From Fremontodendron californicum (lineage: Eukaryota; Streptophyta; Magnoliopsida; Malvales; Malvaceae), in assembly GCA_030761205.1 (NCBI GenBank), contig JAULJL010000004.1, positions 24,897,172 to 24,961,171 of the forward strand: a stretch of DNA of 64,000 bases. Direction: 5' to 3'. The translations under genes were made by a program, and so were the position numbers. The notes under the pieces were generated by a model. That model was not told the origin of the DNA. It searched no databases and saw only the letters and a program-made list of their open reading frames with translations. Of this stretch, positions 1-11,396 are shown piece after piece (within the stretch, counting starts at the first letter, position 1; every line of letters starts with the position of its first letter).

Positions 1-103
1 ACCATTAATTGCATTATATGGTTTTACTTCAACAATCTAGTTCCTTCTGCTCCACTTTAGTAAAGGCTATTTTTGTTTAACCGCTTGACATGTCCAGTAG
101 GCA
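1..103. other. Host flank left of the MULE
   Basis: No gene is visible in the 103 bp before the target duplication. Confidence 0.6.
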
Positions 104-112
104 ATAAAAAAG
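104..112. repeat. MULE target-site duplication, left copy
   Basis: ATAAAAAAG directly abuts the left MULE terminus. It is identical to 17140-17148. Confidence 0.95.
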
Positions 113-1065
113 GGTGTCGACTAGCATGAGAACTTCCCAAATGAGAACCATGAAAACCAAATTGATTTCAGCCGTTAGATCAACTTGAATGTGTTTCAGC
201 CGTTGCTGCTTCCAACTCATCCAATATTGTTATACCGGCAACTTGTTGTATCTGTAGAGGAAGCAAAGCAGAAAATTTAGAAGCAAAGCAGTCGTCTCTG
301 ACCCTCCTCGACTGTTTCCCTAGAAATTCAGTTTCCATTTTGAAGCAAAAATAGGAAACTGTGATAGATTGTTTTGAAATCTATCCCTAAAGAAAAAAAT
401 ATTGTGATGGAGAGGTCGAATAGGTTAGTACAAAGAAAAAAAGGGAAACAAAAGCAAACGAGAAAGAGAAACCGTCGAAAGAAAGGGAAAGCAGAAGGGG
501 GAACCAAGAAGCCAAGAAACAAAGGGAAAGGAGAAGAAGGAACAAAGACCATTGTGCCAGCAAAGGTAAAATCCAAAATTTAAATTTAAATCCAAATTTT
601 CAGTTTATATTGTGGTAGAAGAACCATAGGATTAAATCTAGAGTTTGAGTTTTTGTTTATAGTTTTTTCATTGTCGACATTAATGGTTTTGTTTGTGGTA
701 TCTTGACTGTTTCATGTAGTTGGTTGGGGTTTATATTTTGGTTCTGATGGATGTTTTATGTTGTGCCTATAATATGTTTGTTAAAATGCCTATTAGAGAC
801 TTTTTGGTAAGTACTCATATCTCTGAAGTCAGATATGAGTTGTATCTGTTGATGCTGTTGATTTCTGTTGATGCTTAGTTTTTTAATAGTTAATACTAAG
901 ATCTTTACTGCTGCATTCAGTATTAGGAATTTAGTATATGGAATTTTGAATACCAGAATTTCTGAATGGAGTAGGGAATGAGGTTGAAACTCATGTATTT
1001 TAAGGGAATGAGGTTGAAACTCATGTATTTTAAGCTGGAATCTGAGATTGGTGACTTTCTGAATT
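113..1065 (+). repeat. Left terminal inverted arm of the MULE
   Basis: Positions 113-244 are near-identical to the reverse complement of 17008-17139. About 245-470 diverges from the other arm. About 470-1065 again matches the reverse complement of about 15960-16540, ending at a shared GGTGACTTTCTGAA. The arm contains a short lysine/arginine-rich open stretch (374-583). A 31-bp tandem duplication lies at about 972-1033. Confidence 0.88.
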
Positions 1066-1996
1066 TGAGAAAGGTGAACGAGGGTTATATTTTAAGGTAT
1101 ATGAGCTTTATAACTATGATTGCTTTTAATGAGTTGTCATCATTGTGAAGTGTTTAGTGGTCAACATGAATGCATTACTTGTCATGTTTGTGTAAAGTTG
1201 TGGACTTTTTGACAATGTAGATGATAAGATTATGTTTTTATTTGGTACTAGAGATATTGATTATTGGTCCTGTAAAGCATGCAACGAAATTTTCTTGCTT
1301 AATGGATGTTGGTCCGAGAATGGACATTTCCTGCTTGTACATCTAGTTGTTATTGTGTCATCAGTTCATGGGCCTATGGTTAGCTCTGACTTTAGCTCGT
1401 GTGGTCAAGTCTTTTTTCTTTTATTTATTTTGTTTAGAATGTTGTTCTCAAATCCCTTGTTTTGGAACTACTTTTAAAACTTTAGTTCTATCATCCATAA
1501 CCATTATTTAACTTTATGTTTTGTACATCTATGTTGCTCGGACTCGAGTGCGAGTGTCGGATATGAGTATGTATCCGACACAAGTATGTTCATTTTTTTC
1601 TAAGTTTTCATGTATTTGGAGGGTTTTTGAAGAATCATATCACGACCTATTTTCGGATATGTGTCAGATACAAATGTCGGACACGGATACTTCAAGAAAA
1701 ATGAAGAGTAGAAGCAAGATAGCTGTACATTAGTTGTGTCCATATACTTTGGGGTACTCCACCATGACTTCCTCTATCTCTTCTTGTAGGTTCGTTGGAA
1801 GAATTATGGGCCGGAAGAAGATACATGGGAGCCTCTAGAAGGATTGGGGTATGTAGTCAGTATTTATGATCGTATATTTTATACTTACATATGCAAACTT
1901 GTCTCTAACATTTAACCTCTTTTTAACAGTGATTGTCGAGAATGCTTGAAGGACTTTGTTACACGTGGCTTTAACTCAAAAATTCTACCCTTACCT
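1061..1996 (+). pseudogene. Captured chromomethylase (CMT) chromodomain fragment, three exons
   Basis: Three exons with consensus splice sites join in frame: 1061-1096 (donor GTATAT), 1790-1848 (acceptor TTGTAG, donor GTATGT) and 1930-1996 (acceptor AACAG, donor GTAAGC). The product reads GLYFK, then VRWKNYGPEEDTWEP, then a stretch ending in SKILPLP. This order (GLxxK, the chromodomain core VRWKxYxxEEDTWEP, then FVxxGFxSKILPLP) is that of plant chromomethylases, where it precedes the catalytic PCQ exon. That catalytic exon is not visible here. The frame is closed just upstream (TGA at 1052-1054), so the 5' end is truncated. Introns are retained, so capture was from genomic DNA and not from a cDNA. 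The family call rests on recall of CMT proteins. Confidence 0.82.
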
Positions 1997-2780
1997 GTAA
2001 GCTTCTTTTATCCTTTCCTATGCTATTTTTTTCTTGAATGAATTTCATTAAAATGAACTTACCTGTAACATTATCCCTTGCTTTCTCTAACAACAAACTA
2101 GCCTCCTAGGGAATGACAAGGATGTAATAAAACATAATCCTCTAAACATTTATACCACCTACAACCACTTTCTACTGAGGATTTTTACTATCCATGGTGC
2201 TATCACTAGGTGCTTAGTATTTGGCAAGCTTCAATCTCTTCCTCATGGCATTTAACTCACGGAATAACACCTAAGACCTAACTGGTTCACTAGCAGTACC
2301 AAAAAGAAGAGTAGCACTAGCCATTGGTTCTAATAATCACCCCAGATCCACCAATAACTCAGTAACGAGTATTTAATTTATACCGTATACATTTGGAGGT
2401 TTATCCAATTTGCATACTCTAGAATTGTAATTCAAGTTCTGGTCAAACTTCCAGCTTAGCTCACTAGAATCTACAATAGAAATCTTTTGTTGTTTTCGTA
2501 ACTTTTTTTGTTAATGAATTCAGTTTTTTAAGAATGAAAAACAGTGCATGACCAGCTGTGTTGTTCCAACTTTTCATTTTTCATGAAGTTAAAAAGGCTC
2601 GTCACCCGCACTCTTAAGCTCTGAAAGGATAATAGAAATAATATTAAAGAGAACTAAGCAATTCGAAGTCACCATTGATAGGGAGAATAATGGAAATCAC
2701 CAAATTATTTAATATGATAATGCAAAAATGTCTATGTCAAAGAAAAGCTATGAAGGAAAGGAAAAATGACCTGTCCAGCT
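1997..2780. other. Non-coding part of the captured segment in the left MULE arm
   Basis: No convincing reading frame or further chromomethylase exon is visible. The stretch lies between the last captured exon and the point (about 2783) where similarity to the right arm resumes, so it is probably intron carried along with the exons. An older repeat fragment with the words GTGTCGGATATGAG and CGGACACGGATAC lies in the upstream captured intron (about 1530-1700). Confidence 0.5.
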
Positions 2781-2782
2781 TA

Positions 2783-3320
2783 AGTCATTTGATCACAAGG
2801 CTGTCAATTTTCCAGAGAATAGGGTGCAATCTAGCTCACTCTCCCTCTAGAGAAACCACAAGCAAATAACAATTTCTTAATCTGCCGGAAACAATGCAAT
2901 TTTAACATCCTTTTTTCTCATATGAAGTGAATATCAAATCCAAGAACATTCATGAAAAGTGAATAGCAAATAACCATACCAGAGTGAATAGGACAACTTG
3001 TCAAATGAATGGGACTGTACTGTTTCCTTGACCTGGGGTTATTGCATTCCCTTTTTTTCTGCACAAGTTATTGCATTCCCTTTTTTTCTGCTTGTGCAGA
3101 TTTGTCTTGGTTATTGCATTCCCTTTATTTCTGCACAAGTAATATCTTTATGAGTATTACCATATAATTTCTACTAACTTTATTTCATAAAACCATTCTT
3201 CCCTACTCCATTCAGAAAGTTTTTTCATTTTCGACATTAATGCTTTTGTTTGTGGTGTCTTTACTGTTTCATCTAGTTGGTTGGGGTTTATATTTTGGTG
3301 TCTTTACTGTTTTATGTTGT
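2783..3320 (+). repeat. Inner left inverted block of the MULE
   Basis: Positions 2783-3130 match the reverse complement of about 15630-15950, including repeated pyrimidine tracts such as CATTCCCTTTTTTTCTGC. Positions 3140-3260 match the reverse complement of about 15120-15255. The right arm has extra sequence between the two matching blocks. Confidence 0.8.
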
Positions 3321-3490
3321 GCCTATAATATGTTTGTTAAAATGCCTATTACAAACTTTTTGGGAAGTTGTTTTTCTCTGAAGTCAGATATGAGTTGTAT
3401 CTGTTGATTTCTGTTGATGCTTAGTCTTAGTTTTTTAATAGGGTTTAGGCTAAGATCTTTACTGCTGAATTCAGTATAAGGAATTCTAGG
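3215..3490 (+). repeat. Direct copy of left-arm sequence next to the transposase gene
   Basis: This stretch repeats, in the same orientation, the sequence at about 664-935. Shared words include GTTTGTGGTGTCTTTACTG, GCCTATAATATGTTTGTT and GAAGTCAGATATGAGTTG. It lies immediately upstream of the transposase start codon and may hold its promoter and leader. Confidence 0.8.
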
Positions 3491-3577
3491 TTCAGAATAA
3501 ATTTAAAATGTTGTGATTAAGTTTTCTTTTGAGCAGCTACTTACAAACGAAATAGAGAAAGTGGGAAAATATTCATT

Positions 3578-6258
3578 ATGGATTTGAATCTTGAAGCGCC
3601 TTCGATGACAAATTCAATAGAGACAGAATCATCAAATCATCTTTCAAACGAAATAGAGAACTTAACTTCTAGAAAGAACAGTTGTTGGGCTGATGATTTT
3701 TTTAATCAGAAAGATCCATTTCAATTATCTGCAAGAGATTTTGAAGGTATGGAGTTTAATTCTCTGGAGGATGCAGAGTTATTTTACATGACCTATGCTC
3801 ATAATATAGGATTCAGTGTTCGAATCGGAGGTTCAAAAAAAGACCAACATAAGAATCTGGTGGGAAAGAATTTACTCTGCAATAAAAGAAGGAGTTCGGG
3901 AGGAGAAATGGTTGAAGAATGAAAATAGGATCCGGGATCCTAGACCTATTACCAGAACAGGATGTAAGGCGAAGATGCGTGTGATGCTTAATAAGAGTAC
4001 GCAGAGATGGGTAGTCTCTGTATTTGATAAAGAACACAACCATGAATTGGTTAAATCCTCACAGAAGGCTCTCATTAAATCGAATCGGGTTGTTTCAAGG
4101 GGTGCAAAGGCGGAAGCGATGGCAATGAAACGAGCTGGAATCCGACCATGTCAAATAATGTCATACTTCGCTGACCAAGCAGGGGGCTTCGACAAATTAG
4201 GGTTCACAAGGAAAGATCTTGCAAATAAGTTACATGCAGAGTCGATGAAGTCTATTGCAGGTGGTGATGCAAAAGCTGCATTAGTATATTTTGAGGCCAA
4301 AGCAACTTCAGATCCTGGTTTGTACATGAAATATACTCTGGATGATGAGAACCGTCTTGAGAATATTTTTTGGGCAGACTCAATTAGTCGGTCGGATTAT
4401 GCATACTTTGGAAACGTCATTGCATTTGATACAACATACAAGAAGAATGGGTATGATCTCCCTCTACTGGTATTTATAGGAATTAATAATCACCATCAAA
4501 CAATCATTTTTGCATTTGCAATTCTATCAAATGAGAGGCAGGAGACTTTTGTTTGGGTTTTGAATGAGTTCTTGTGTTGCATGAGCCAGAAAAAACCTAT
4601 TTCAGTTGTTACTGATGGGGACAAGGCAATGCATAATGCTTTGAAAATTGTTCTCCCAGAAGCAAACCATAGGCTTTGCGTATGGCATATTCAGAGGAAT
4701 GCTACCTCAAATCTCCACAACATTGAAATTGCACAGGGTTTTAAACAATACATGAATTCTTGGTGGAGTGAAGATGAGTTTGATTGTGCATGGAACAATC
4801 TGGTTCAAACATTTAGTCTGGAAGAGAATGCTTGGATCAATGAGAAATATAATACAAGGTGTATGTGGGCACAAGCGTTTCTCACAGGTAAGTTCTTTGG
4901 AGGTATGAAAACAACATCTCGTTGTGAAGGATGCAACTCATATCTGAAGAGATATATAAAGAGAAATGGTTCCTTACTTGAATTCCTACATTCAATCGAG
5001 AATGCAATTTCAAATATGCGTAGATTGGAGCTAGAGGCAGACTTTTATTCCAGGCAAGGTGAACCTGTTCTTTTGAGCAACATGCAGCCACTAGAAAAAC
5101 ATGCTGGACAAGTTTTGACCCGTAATTCATTCAAAAGGTTTAGGAAAGAGCTTAGGCGTCAGGATGTTTACATAAGGAAAGGAGATATACTATGGACGGA
5201 TGACCACACAAGAGTATATACTCTGACACGGTATTTGCGGCCTTGGAAGGAGACAAAAGTCACTTACAATGAATTAAATGAAACCATCAAGTGTTCTTGT
5301 CTAATGTTTGAAACTGAAGGCATTCCTTGTAGGCATACAATTTTTGTTATGAAAAATGAGCATTTGAAGTATATACCAGAGTCTTGCATCATGCGTCGTT
5401 GGACGATAAATGCTAGAGACGATACCATGCCAACCATTAATTCTCAATTGGATAATGATGGAATGGAGAGATTGAGGCATTCATCATTAGTGTCAATGTT
5501 CCATAAGTTATGCTATTTGGCATCCAAGAGTAAAGAAGGTTTTGAGGGGACAAGGAATGCTTTGGCTAACTTGACTGCTAGGGTGGAGGAGATGTCAAAA
5601 GCAAGGACAACAAATTATCAAAATGGAGAAGCAGAATCGGTGCAGGACCCTCCAAAGAGATCCAACCAGAATGTAAAGAAAGATGAACAAAAGAAGAAAA
5701 TGAATTATACTTGTTCTCAATGTGGGATGGTGGGACATAATAATCGCACATGTCATCTCTTCACCCATGTAGGAAGTCATGCTGAAATTATGGCAGTTGA
5801 CAGTGACAGTGAGTACAACTCATCAGATGATGAACTTTGTGAGAATGGACGTTTTTGGGCAGATATAATTTCTGATGAGGTGCTTATATATATATATTTT
5901 TATATATATAATAGTTTATTCATATGTTATTTATAGCATAACCATAACATTTATATTTATGAATTATGAATTATGGGTTCTATTAATGATTTGCATTAAC
6001 TTGAATACATCTTCAGGAAGAAGAAAATGATTTATCAACTTGTCCTCTAAATGAAACAAATAGCCATGGTCCATCAAATCTTGAAGCAAATGTGAATACA
6101 GTAAGTGTTGTCTTTATCAATCAATGTTATGGTTGTAACTTATATTATTAATCGAAACAAAAATATAATTCTTATGTCCCTGTTATATGGTGCAGGATTT
6201 GCATTCGGAACATGCAACACTTGGCCTTTTGGACCCGCTTTCCTTTAGTTGCAAAGAA
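3578..6258 (+). CDS. FAR1/FHY3-type MULE transposase, single-base frameshift
   Basis: This is the transposase expected to act in the nucleus on the element's own ends. The ATG at 3578 opens a frame whose FAR1-type DNA-binding region begins around FYMTYAHNIGFSVRI. At the AAAA run at 3883-3886 the frame is lost (stop at 3920-3922) and the family pattern resumes in another frame with KEGVREEKW and RTGCKAKMRV, as if one A had been gained. The MULE catalytic domain follows, with aspartates in FDTTYKKN (about 4423) and VTDGDK (about 4612). Next come a SWIM zinc finger (CSC...GIPCRH, about 5290-5335) and a C-terminal CCHC knuckle CSQCGMVGHNNRTC (about 5709). Exon 1 probably ends at 5879. Exons 6017-6100 and 6196-6258 keep phase. 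A last exon near 6391 is uncertain. The host genes FHY3/FAR1 derive from such transposases, but the position inside intact TIRs identifies this copy as the element's own gene. Confidence 0.9.
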
Positions 6259-7837
6259 GTATGTTTTTTGTATTCAAACATTTCCCTGATTCGAATTTGT
6301 GTATTAAATTTAATTAATGCATTATTAATTGCTTCTGTTTTATGATCCGGTTTCTTGCCTGCTATACCTATGGACCATCCTTGGTGATAGGCGGCCTGTA
6401 GCGCCCGAAGAGTGTGGTGTGCAACCTGTGGATTTTGAGTACAAGAAGGTCAAAATAGTAGTAGACAATGCTGTCAAAGATGGAAAGAAATAGATCTTAG
6501 AGTTGGGGTTCTGATGGATGTTTTATGTTGTAAATTGATGATCTTTTTTGTAATTGTAGTTGCAGGCTTTGTGTGTGTGCTTGTAGCTGGTGACCAATTG
6601 TGAAAAATGTAGCTATTGGTTACTTGGTGTTTAACGATGGAAGCATTGAGATTTTACCTTTAATATAAATTGCAATGTTGGTTGTCTTAACCTGAGCAAG
6701 TTCTTGTTGGTAAGAAATCTATAACTGTGACCTGATTTGAGGATAGATGCATGAATTAAAATGTCTTTGCAGGGACACACAGTACATATCTATCCTATGG
6801 TTTAGGCCGTCTTAGGTATGCACTTTGTTTCGTATTGTTATGTTGATGTTGATTGTGGAACTTCAATCACAAATGCATAATTTAGGGATCAAATTATCAA
6901 GGCATGAATGTCTTTTGCCAGGGACCGGTAACAGCTCCACTCTGTACTCTATTCTGTCTTGTAGTTTAGGCAATTTTGCATTAAGCTGCCTTAGGTTTGA
7001 TGCTCTGTGACTTGGTGTAATTAGTGGAACTGAGAACGTTTTATAGCATACGAGCTGTGAATTTGCTAGTCTTAACATATGGATCGATTTGAGCACATTT
7101 TACGATAGACCTTAACTTGCTATTTTTGCTTGCACAGTTTTTTGATGACCATAGATTTAGATGTATCATGTAAAGTGACAGAGCAGTAACCCAGCAACAC
7201 ATTTTCTTGCCCTAGATACATGCCAAACACATCTTCAAAACGCGATAGTGCCGGGGAATCCTGAGAAATTTGACAGCCAATTCCTTAAACACTGAACTAT
7301 TGGCAACATACTCCAATGGTTAATAACAATTCTCTCAAATCTTTACAGAGAGATAACCATTGCTTAGATGGCTTATGGAATTATATTATGGTGTGGCAAC
7401 AATAACAGATTTGTCCAAACAAAAAAAAAACACATTATTACAAACACATTATTCTTGTCATCTGCTATGCAATATATTAACAGGGAGTCTATTTGTCCAC
7501 AACCACATTGGACATCATAGAAACATATTATTACAAAGTTTAAAAACATATGAAATACAATGTACAAGGGAGTGTGCAACTATGCATCTCGTTAGCCAAA
7601 CAGAAAATCGAAAAAACCCTACACCTTCACCTTAGCCATCCTACTACCGACTGAAAATGCCCAACCAGCATCTGAGTTGTCAGCATTATCAACAATATTA
7701 GCTTTCCTTGTTGTTGAACATCAAAATATCAACAATATTAGCACTAAACCTGGACAACTTGTCATGGAACCAAAAAGCAAACTTAGACAACAGAATATTC
7801 AACAATTTACATAAGAACCAGTTTTCAACACGTTCAA
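6259..7837. other. Intergenic MULE interior between two convergent genes
   Basis: A possible last transposase exon lies at about 6391-6438 (first stop in phase) or up to 6493 (other phase). The rest is probably 3'-UTR sequence of the two convergent genes. A loosely duplicated block (GGTTTAGGCCGTCTTAGG, about 6799, and a related stretch at about 6966) is visible. I see no other coding signal. Confidence 0.4.
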
Positions 7838-8475
7838 CTATGGCAAAGCTGCAACAGTAGATTTTTTTCCCTCCCATTTGGAGCTGGAAAAGACAGACAT
7901 AAGAAAGCTGATTCCTATAAAAATAATTAAGAACATAACCATCTTCAATTTGAACACTTGTTTCTTCAACGCAGCAGATTTCATGGTAGCCATTGTGAAA
8001 TGCATATTTACATTATTCAATTCATTTTTTAAGTTACTATTTTCTTCAATTAGTTGTCTACTCACCAAATTAACCGAATTTTCGTTGAAACCGTCAAGTT
8101 GTCTTCGTAACTGGGTTAACTGTTGAAACAAATATCTTTCTCTGTTCATCAACTCCAATATCAGCTCCTTAGAACGATCGGTATGTCTAGGATCATGCCA
8201 AGCTCGAAATGTACACCCACCTTCCTGAACATATAAATGAAATCTACTGAATATCACTGATATTAAAAAGTGCTAAACTCGGTCTCATCCAAAAAATAAA
8301 CTATTTTTACGTTACAAACCTGGTATCGAGGGCAACCGAAAAATCTTCTACCCGGATTCAAAGTCGTCCATGCAACCCATCTTGGTGTTTTCAAGTTACA
8401 GTAACAATAAACCGGATCTCCTTCATAATCCCATTCAATATTTCGTCCACTTGAAATCAATTTGTAGGAGGACAA
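7838..8475 (-). CDS. GRF-type zinc-finger protein with coiled coil and C-terminal membrane segment
   Basis: There are two exons, 8475-8320 and 8224-7838, joined in phase 0. Exon 1 carries CYC, WTTLNPGRRFFGCP, and exon 2 opens with GGCTFRAWHD. Together these form the CxC...C...C finger of GRF (PF06839) proteins. About 70 mostly charged residues of likely coiled coil follow (RERYLFQQLTQLRRQLDGF), then a hydrophobic helix (FLIIFIGISFLMSVF) and a short tail. This is the plant GRF-coiled-coil-tail layout, probably anchored in an endomembrane. Oddity: the open frame has no ATG before the finger. An ATG with an MPASSTSC-like start just upstream (about 8500) is in another frame, which suggests a one-base lesion near the 5' end or a missed upstream exon. 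The function is unknown. The gene is recurrent MULE cargo or host-derived. Confidence 0.8.
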
Positions 8476-9069
8476 CTGGTTGAAGAAGCAGGCATTACCA
8501 CTTTGGTTTTCTGAGACTCAACAATGAAACTCAGCTGAAATTATGTTTTTTTTAAAGCTAAGGTGCTCTGCTGGAATGGGGGGAAGGTGAGTAAATTGAT
8601 TTGCTGGGGGTGTCTAAATGAAACCAGTAGGCATAACAGTCTTCACCGTATCCCACGGTTGAAGTGTTTTGGCAAATATTTTCTATTTTCATGTAATTTT
8701 GGGGAGTATAAATTTTTTGGACTATGCAATTCTTTCACCAACATGGACGGATGAACAACTTTTGTTTCACCCTTTACCATTTTTGTTTCACCGTATCCCA
8801 TTTTTGTTTCACCGTATTTCATGGGCGGGAATGTTACCATTTTTTCCCGCCCATCGCCAATTTGGTTTTTTTGTTTGACCCTTTACCACCGAAAACATTA
8901 AGTCTCTGGTCTTTCCTTGAGTTTTTCCCGCCCATGGCAGTAACCCAACCTTCCCCATGGCAGTTACGGTTTTATGATTTTTGGAACATGGCCTGTTAGT
9001 AAAACAGCAATGTAGACGAACTCTGTGGTCTTTACTATTGTATTATAAATAGCTTTAGATTATATTATT
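8476..9069. other. Spacer upstream of the GRF gene
   Basis: No coding signal is visible. A short imperfect tandem array of GTTTCACCGTATCCCATTTTT-like units lies at about 8763-8822, and GGGCGGGAA/TTTCCCGCCC words flank it. This is likely the upstream region of the GRF gene. Confidence 0.4.
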
Positions 9070-11396
9070 AATTTCAATAAGTATATATGAATCTAATTTG
9101 GTTATTATAAGTCTAATTATGAATCTAATAACATTAAGTATATATTAAATTGTAAAAGTAATGATCAATTTGGTTAAGTATATATTAAATTGTAAAAGTA
9201 ATGATGAATTTGGTTATTATATGTCTAAATATGAATCTAATAACATTAAGTACATATTAAATTGTAAAAGTAATGATCAATTTGGTTATTATAAGTCTAA
9301 TTATGAATCTAATAACATTAAGTATATAGTAAATTGTAAAAGTAATGATCAATTTGGTTATTATAAGTCTAATTATGAATCTAATAACATTAAGTATATA
9401 CTAAATTGTAAAAGTAATGATCAATTTGGTTATTATAAGTCTAATTATGAATCTAATAACATTAAGTCTATATTAAATTGTAAAAGTAATGATCAATTTG
9501 GTTATTATAAGTCTAAATATGAATCTAATAACATTAAGTCTATATTAAATTGTAAAAGTAATGATCAATTTGGTTATTATATGTCTAAATATGAATCTAA
9601 TAACATTAAGTATATATTAAATTATAAAAGTAATGATCAATTTGGTTAAGTATATATTAAATTGTAAAAGTAATGATCAATTTGGTTATTATATGTCTAA
9701 ATATGAATCTAATAACATTAAGTATATAGTAAATTGTAAAAGTAATGATCAATTTGGTTATTATATGTCTAAATATGAATCTAATAACATTAAGTACATA
9801 TTAAATTGTAAAAGTAATGATCAATTTGGTTATTATAAGTCTAAATATGAGTCTAATAACATTAAGTATATATTAAATTGTAAAAGTAATGATCAATTTG
9901 GTTATTATATGTCTAAATATGAATCTAATAACATTAAGTATATAGTAAATTGTAAAAGTAATGATCAATTTGGTTATTATATGTCTAAATATGAATCTAA
10001 TAACATTAAATACATATTAAATTGTAAAAGTAATGATCAATTTGGTTATTATAAGTCTAAATATGAGTCTAATAACATTAAGTATATATTAAATTGTAAA
10101 AGTAATGATCAATTTGGTTATTATATGTCTAAATATGAATCTAATAACATTAAGTATATAGTAAATTGTAAAAGTAATGATCAATTTGGTTATTATATGT
10201 CTAAATATGAATCTAATAACATTAAGTACATATTAAATTGTAAAAGTAATGATCAATTTGGTTATTATAAGTCTAAATATGAATCTAATAACATTAAGTA
10301 TATATTAAATTGTAAAAGTAATGATCAATTTGGTTATTATATGTCTAAATATGAATCTAATAACATTAAGTATATAGTAAATTGTAAAAGTAATGATCAA
10401 TTTGGTTATTATATGTCTAAATATGAATCTAATAACATTAAGTACATATTAAATTGTAAAAGTAATGATCAATTTGGTTATTATAAGTCTAAATATGAAT
10501 CTAATAACATTAAGTATATATTAAATTGTAAAAGTAATGATCAATTTGGTTATTATATGTCTAAATATGAATCTAATAACATTAAGTATATAGTAAATTG
10601 TAAAAGTAATGATCAATTTGGTTATTATATGTCTAAATATGAATCTAATAACATTAAGTACATATTAAATTGTAAAAGTAATGATCAATTTGGTTATTAT
10701 AAGTCTAAATATGAATCTAATAACATTAAGTATATATTAAATTGTAAAAGTAATGATCAATTTGGTTAAGTATATATTAAATTGTAAAAGTAATGATCAA
10801 TTTGGTTATTATAAGTCTAATTATGAATCTAATAACATTAAGTATATAGTAAATTGTAAAAGTAATATCAATTTGGTTAAGTATATATTAAATTGTAAAA
10901 GTAATGATCAATTTGGTTAAGTATATATTAAATTGTAAAAGTAATGATGAATTTGGTTATTATATGTCTAAATATGAATCTAATAACATTAAGTACATAT
11001 TAAATTGTAAAAGTAATGATCAATTTGGTTATTATAAGTCTAATTATGAATTTAATAACATTTAGTACATATTAAATTGTAATAGTAATGATCAATTTGG
11101 TTAACTATATATTAAATTGTAAAAGTAATGATCAATTTGGTTAAGTATATATTAAATTGTAAAAGTAATGATCAATTTGGTTATTATATGTCTAAATATG
11201 AATCTAATAACATTAAGTATATATTAAATTGTAAAAGTAATGATCAATTTGGTTATTATAAGTCTAATTATGAATCTAATAACATTTAGTACATATTAAA
11301 TTGTAATAGTAATGATCAATTTGGTTAACTATATATTAAATTGTAAAAGTAATGATGAATTTGGTTATTATAAGTCTAAATATGAATCTAATAACA
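9070..11396. repeat. 72-bp minisatellite array inside the MULE
   Basis: About thirty units of a 72-bp AT-rich repeat are present, with core AAATTGTAAAAGTAATGATC then AATTTGGTTATTATA. Several units are shortened to about 40 bp by loss of the TATTATATGTCTAAATATGA part. From about 9650 to 10767 the units form a regular three-unit, 216-bp higher-order pattern repeated five times. The pattern is marked by TATAGTAAATTG in one unit type and TACATATTAAATTG plus ATAAGTC in another. Because 72 is divisible by three, one frame stays open for 378 codons (9633-10769). The short units introduce TAA. I regard this open frame as a by-product of the period. Confidence 0.95.

Noticed and set aside
1232..1477. 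Open frame in the captured chromomethylase segment
   Set aside because: It lies inside the intron defined by the phase-matched exons at 1096 and 1790 and has no recognised domain.
1790..1996. Ty3/gypsy integrase chromodomain
   Set aside because: The continuation to FVTRGFNSKILPLP and the intron between the two halves match chromomethylases, not gypsy integrase tails. No integrase lies nearby.
3813..4075. Minus-strand open frames opposite the transposase
   Set aside because: They are antisense to the FAR1 domain, have no homology and have no separate codon signal.
3578..6258. Host FHY3/FAR1 transcription-factor gene as the identity of the transposase
   Set aside because: The gene lies inside an element with intact TIRs and TSD, so a mobile transposase is the simpler reading. 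The domains alone could not separate the two.
9161..10769. Two long open frames encoding repeats of a 24-residue unit
   Set aside because: They are exactly the translation of a 72-bp minisatellite. The frame is open only because the period is a multiple of three, and short units close it with TAA. No domain or start context supports a protein.
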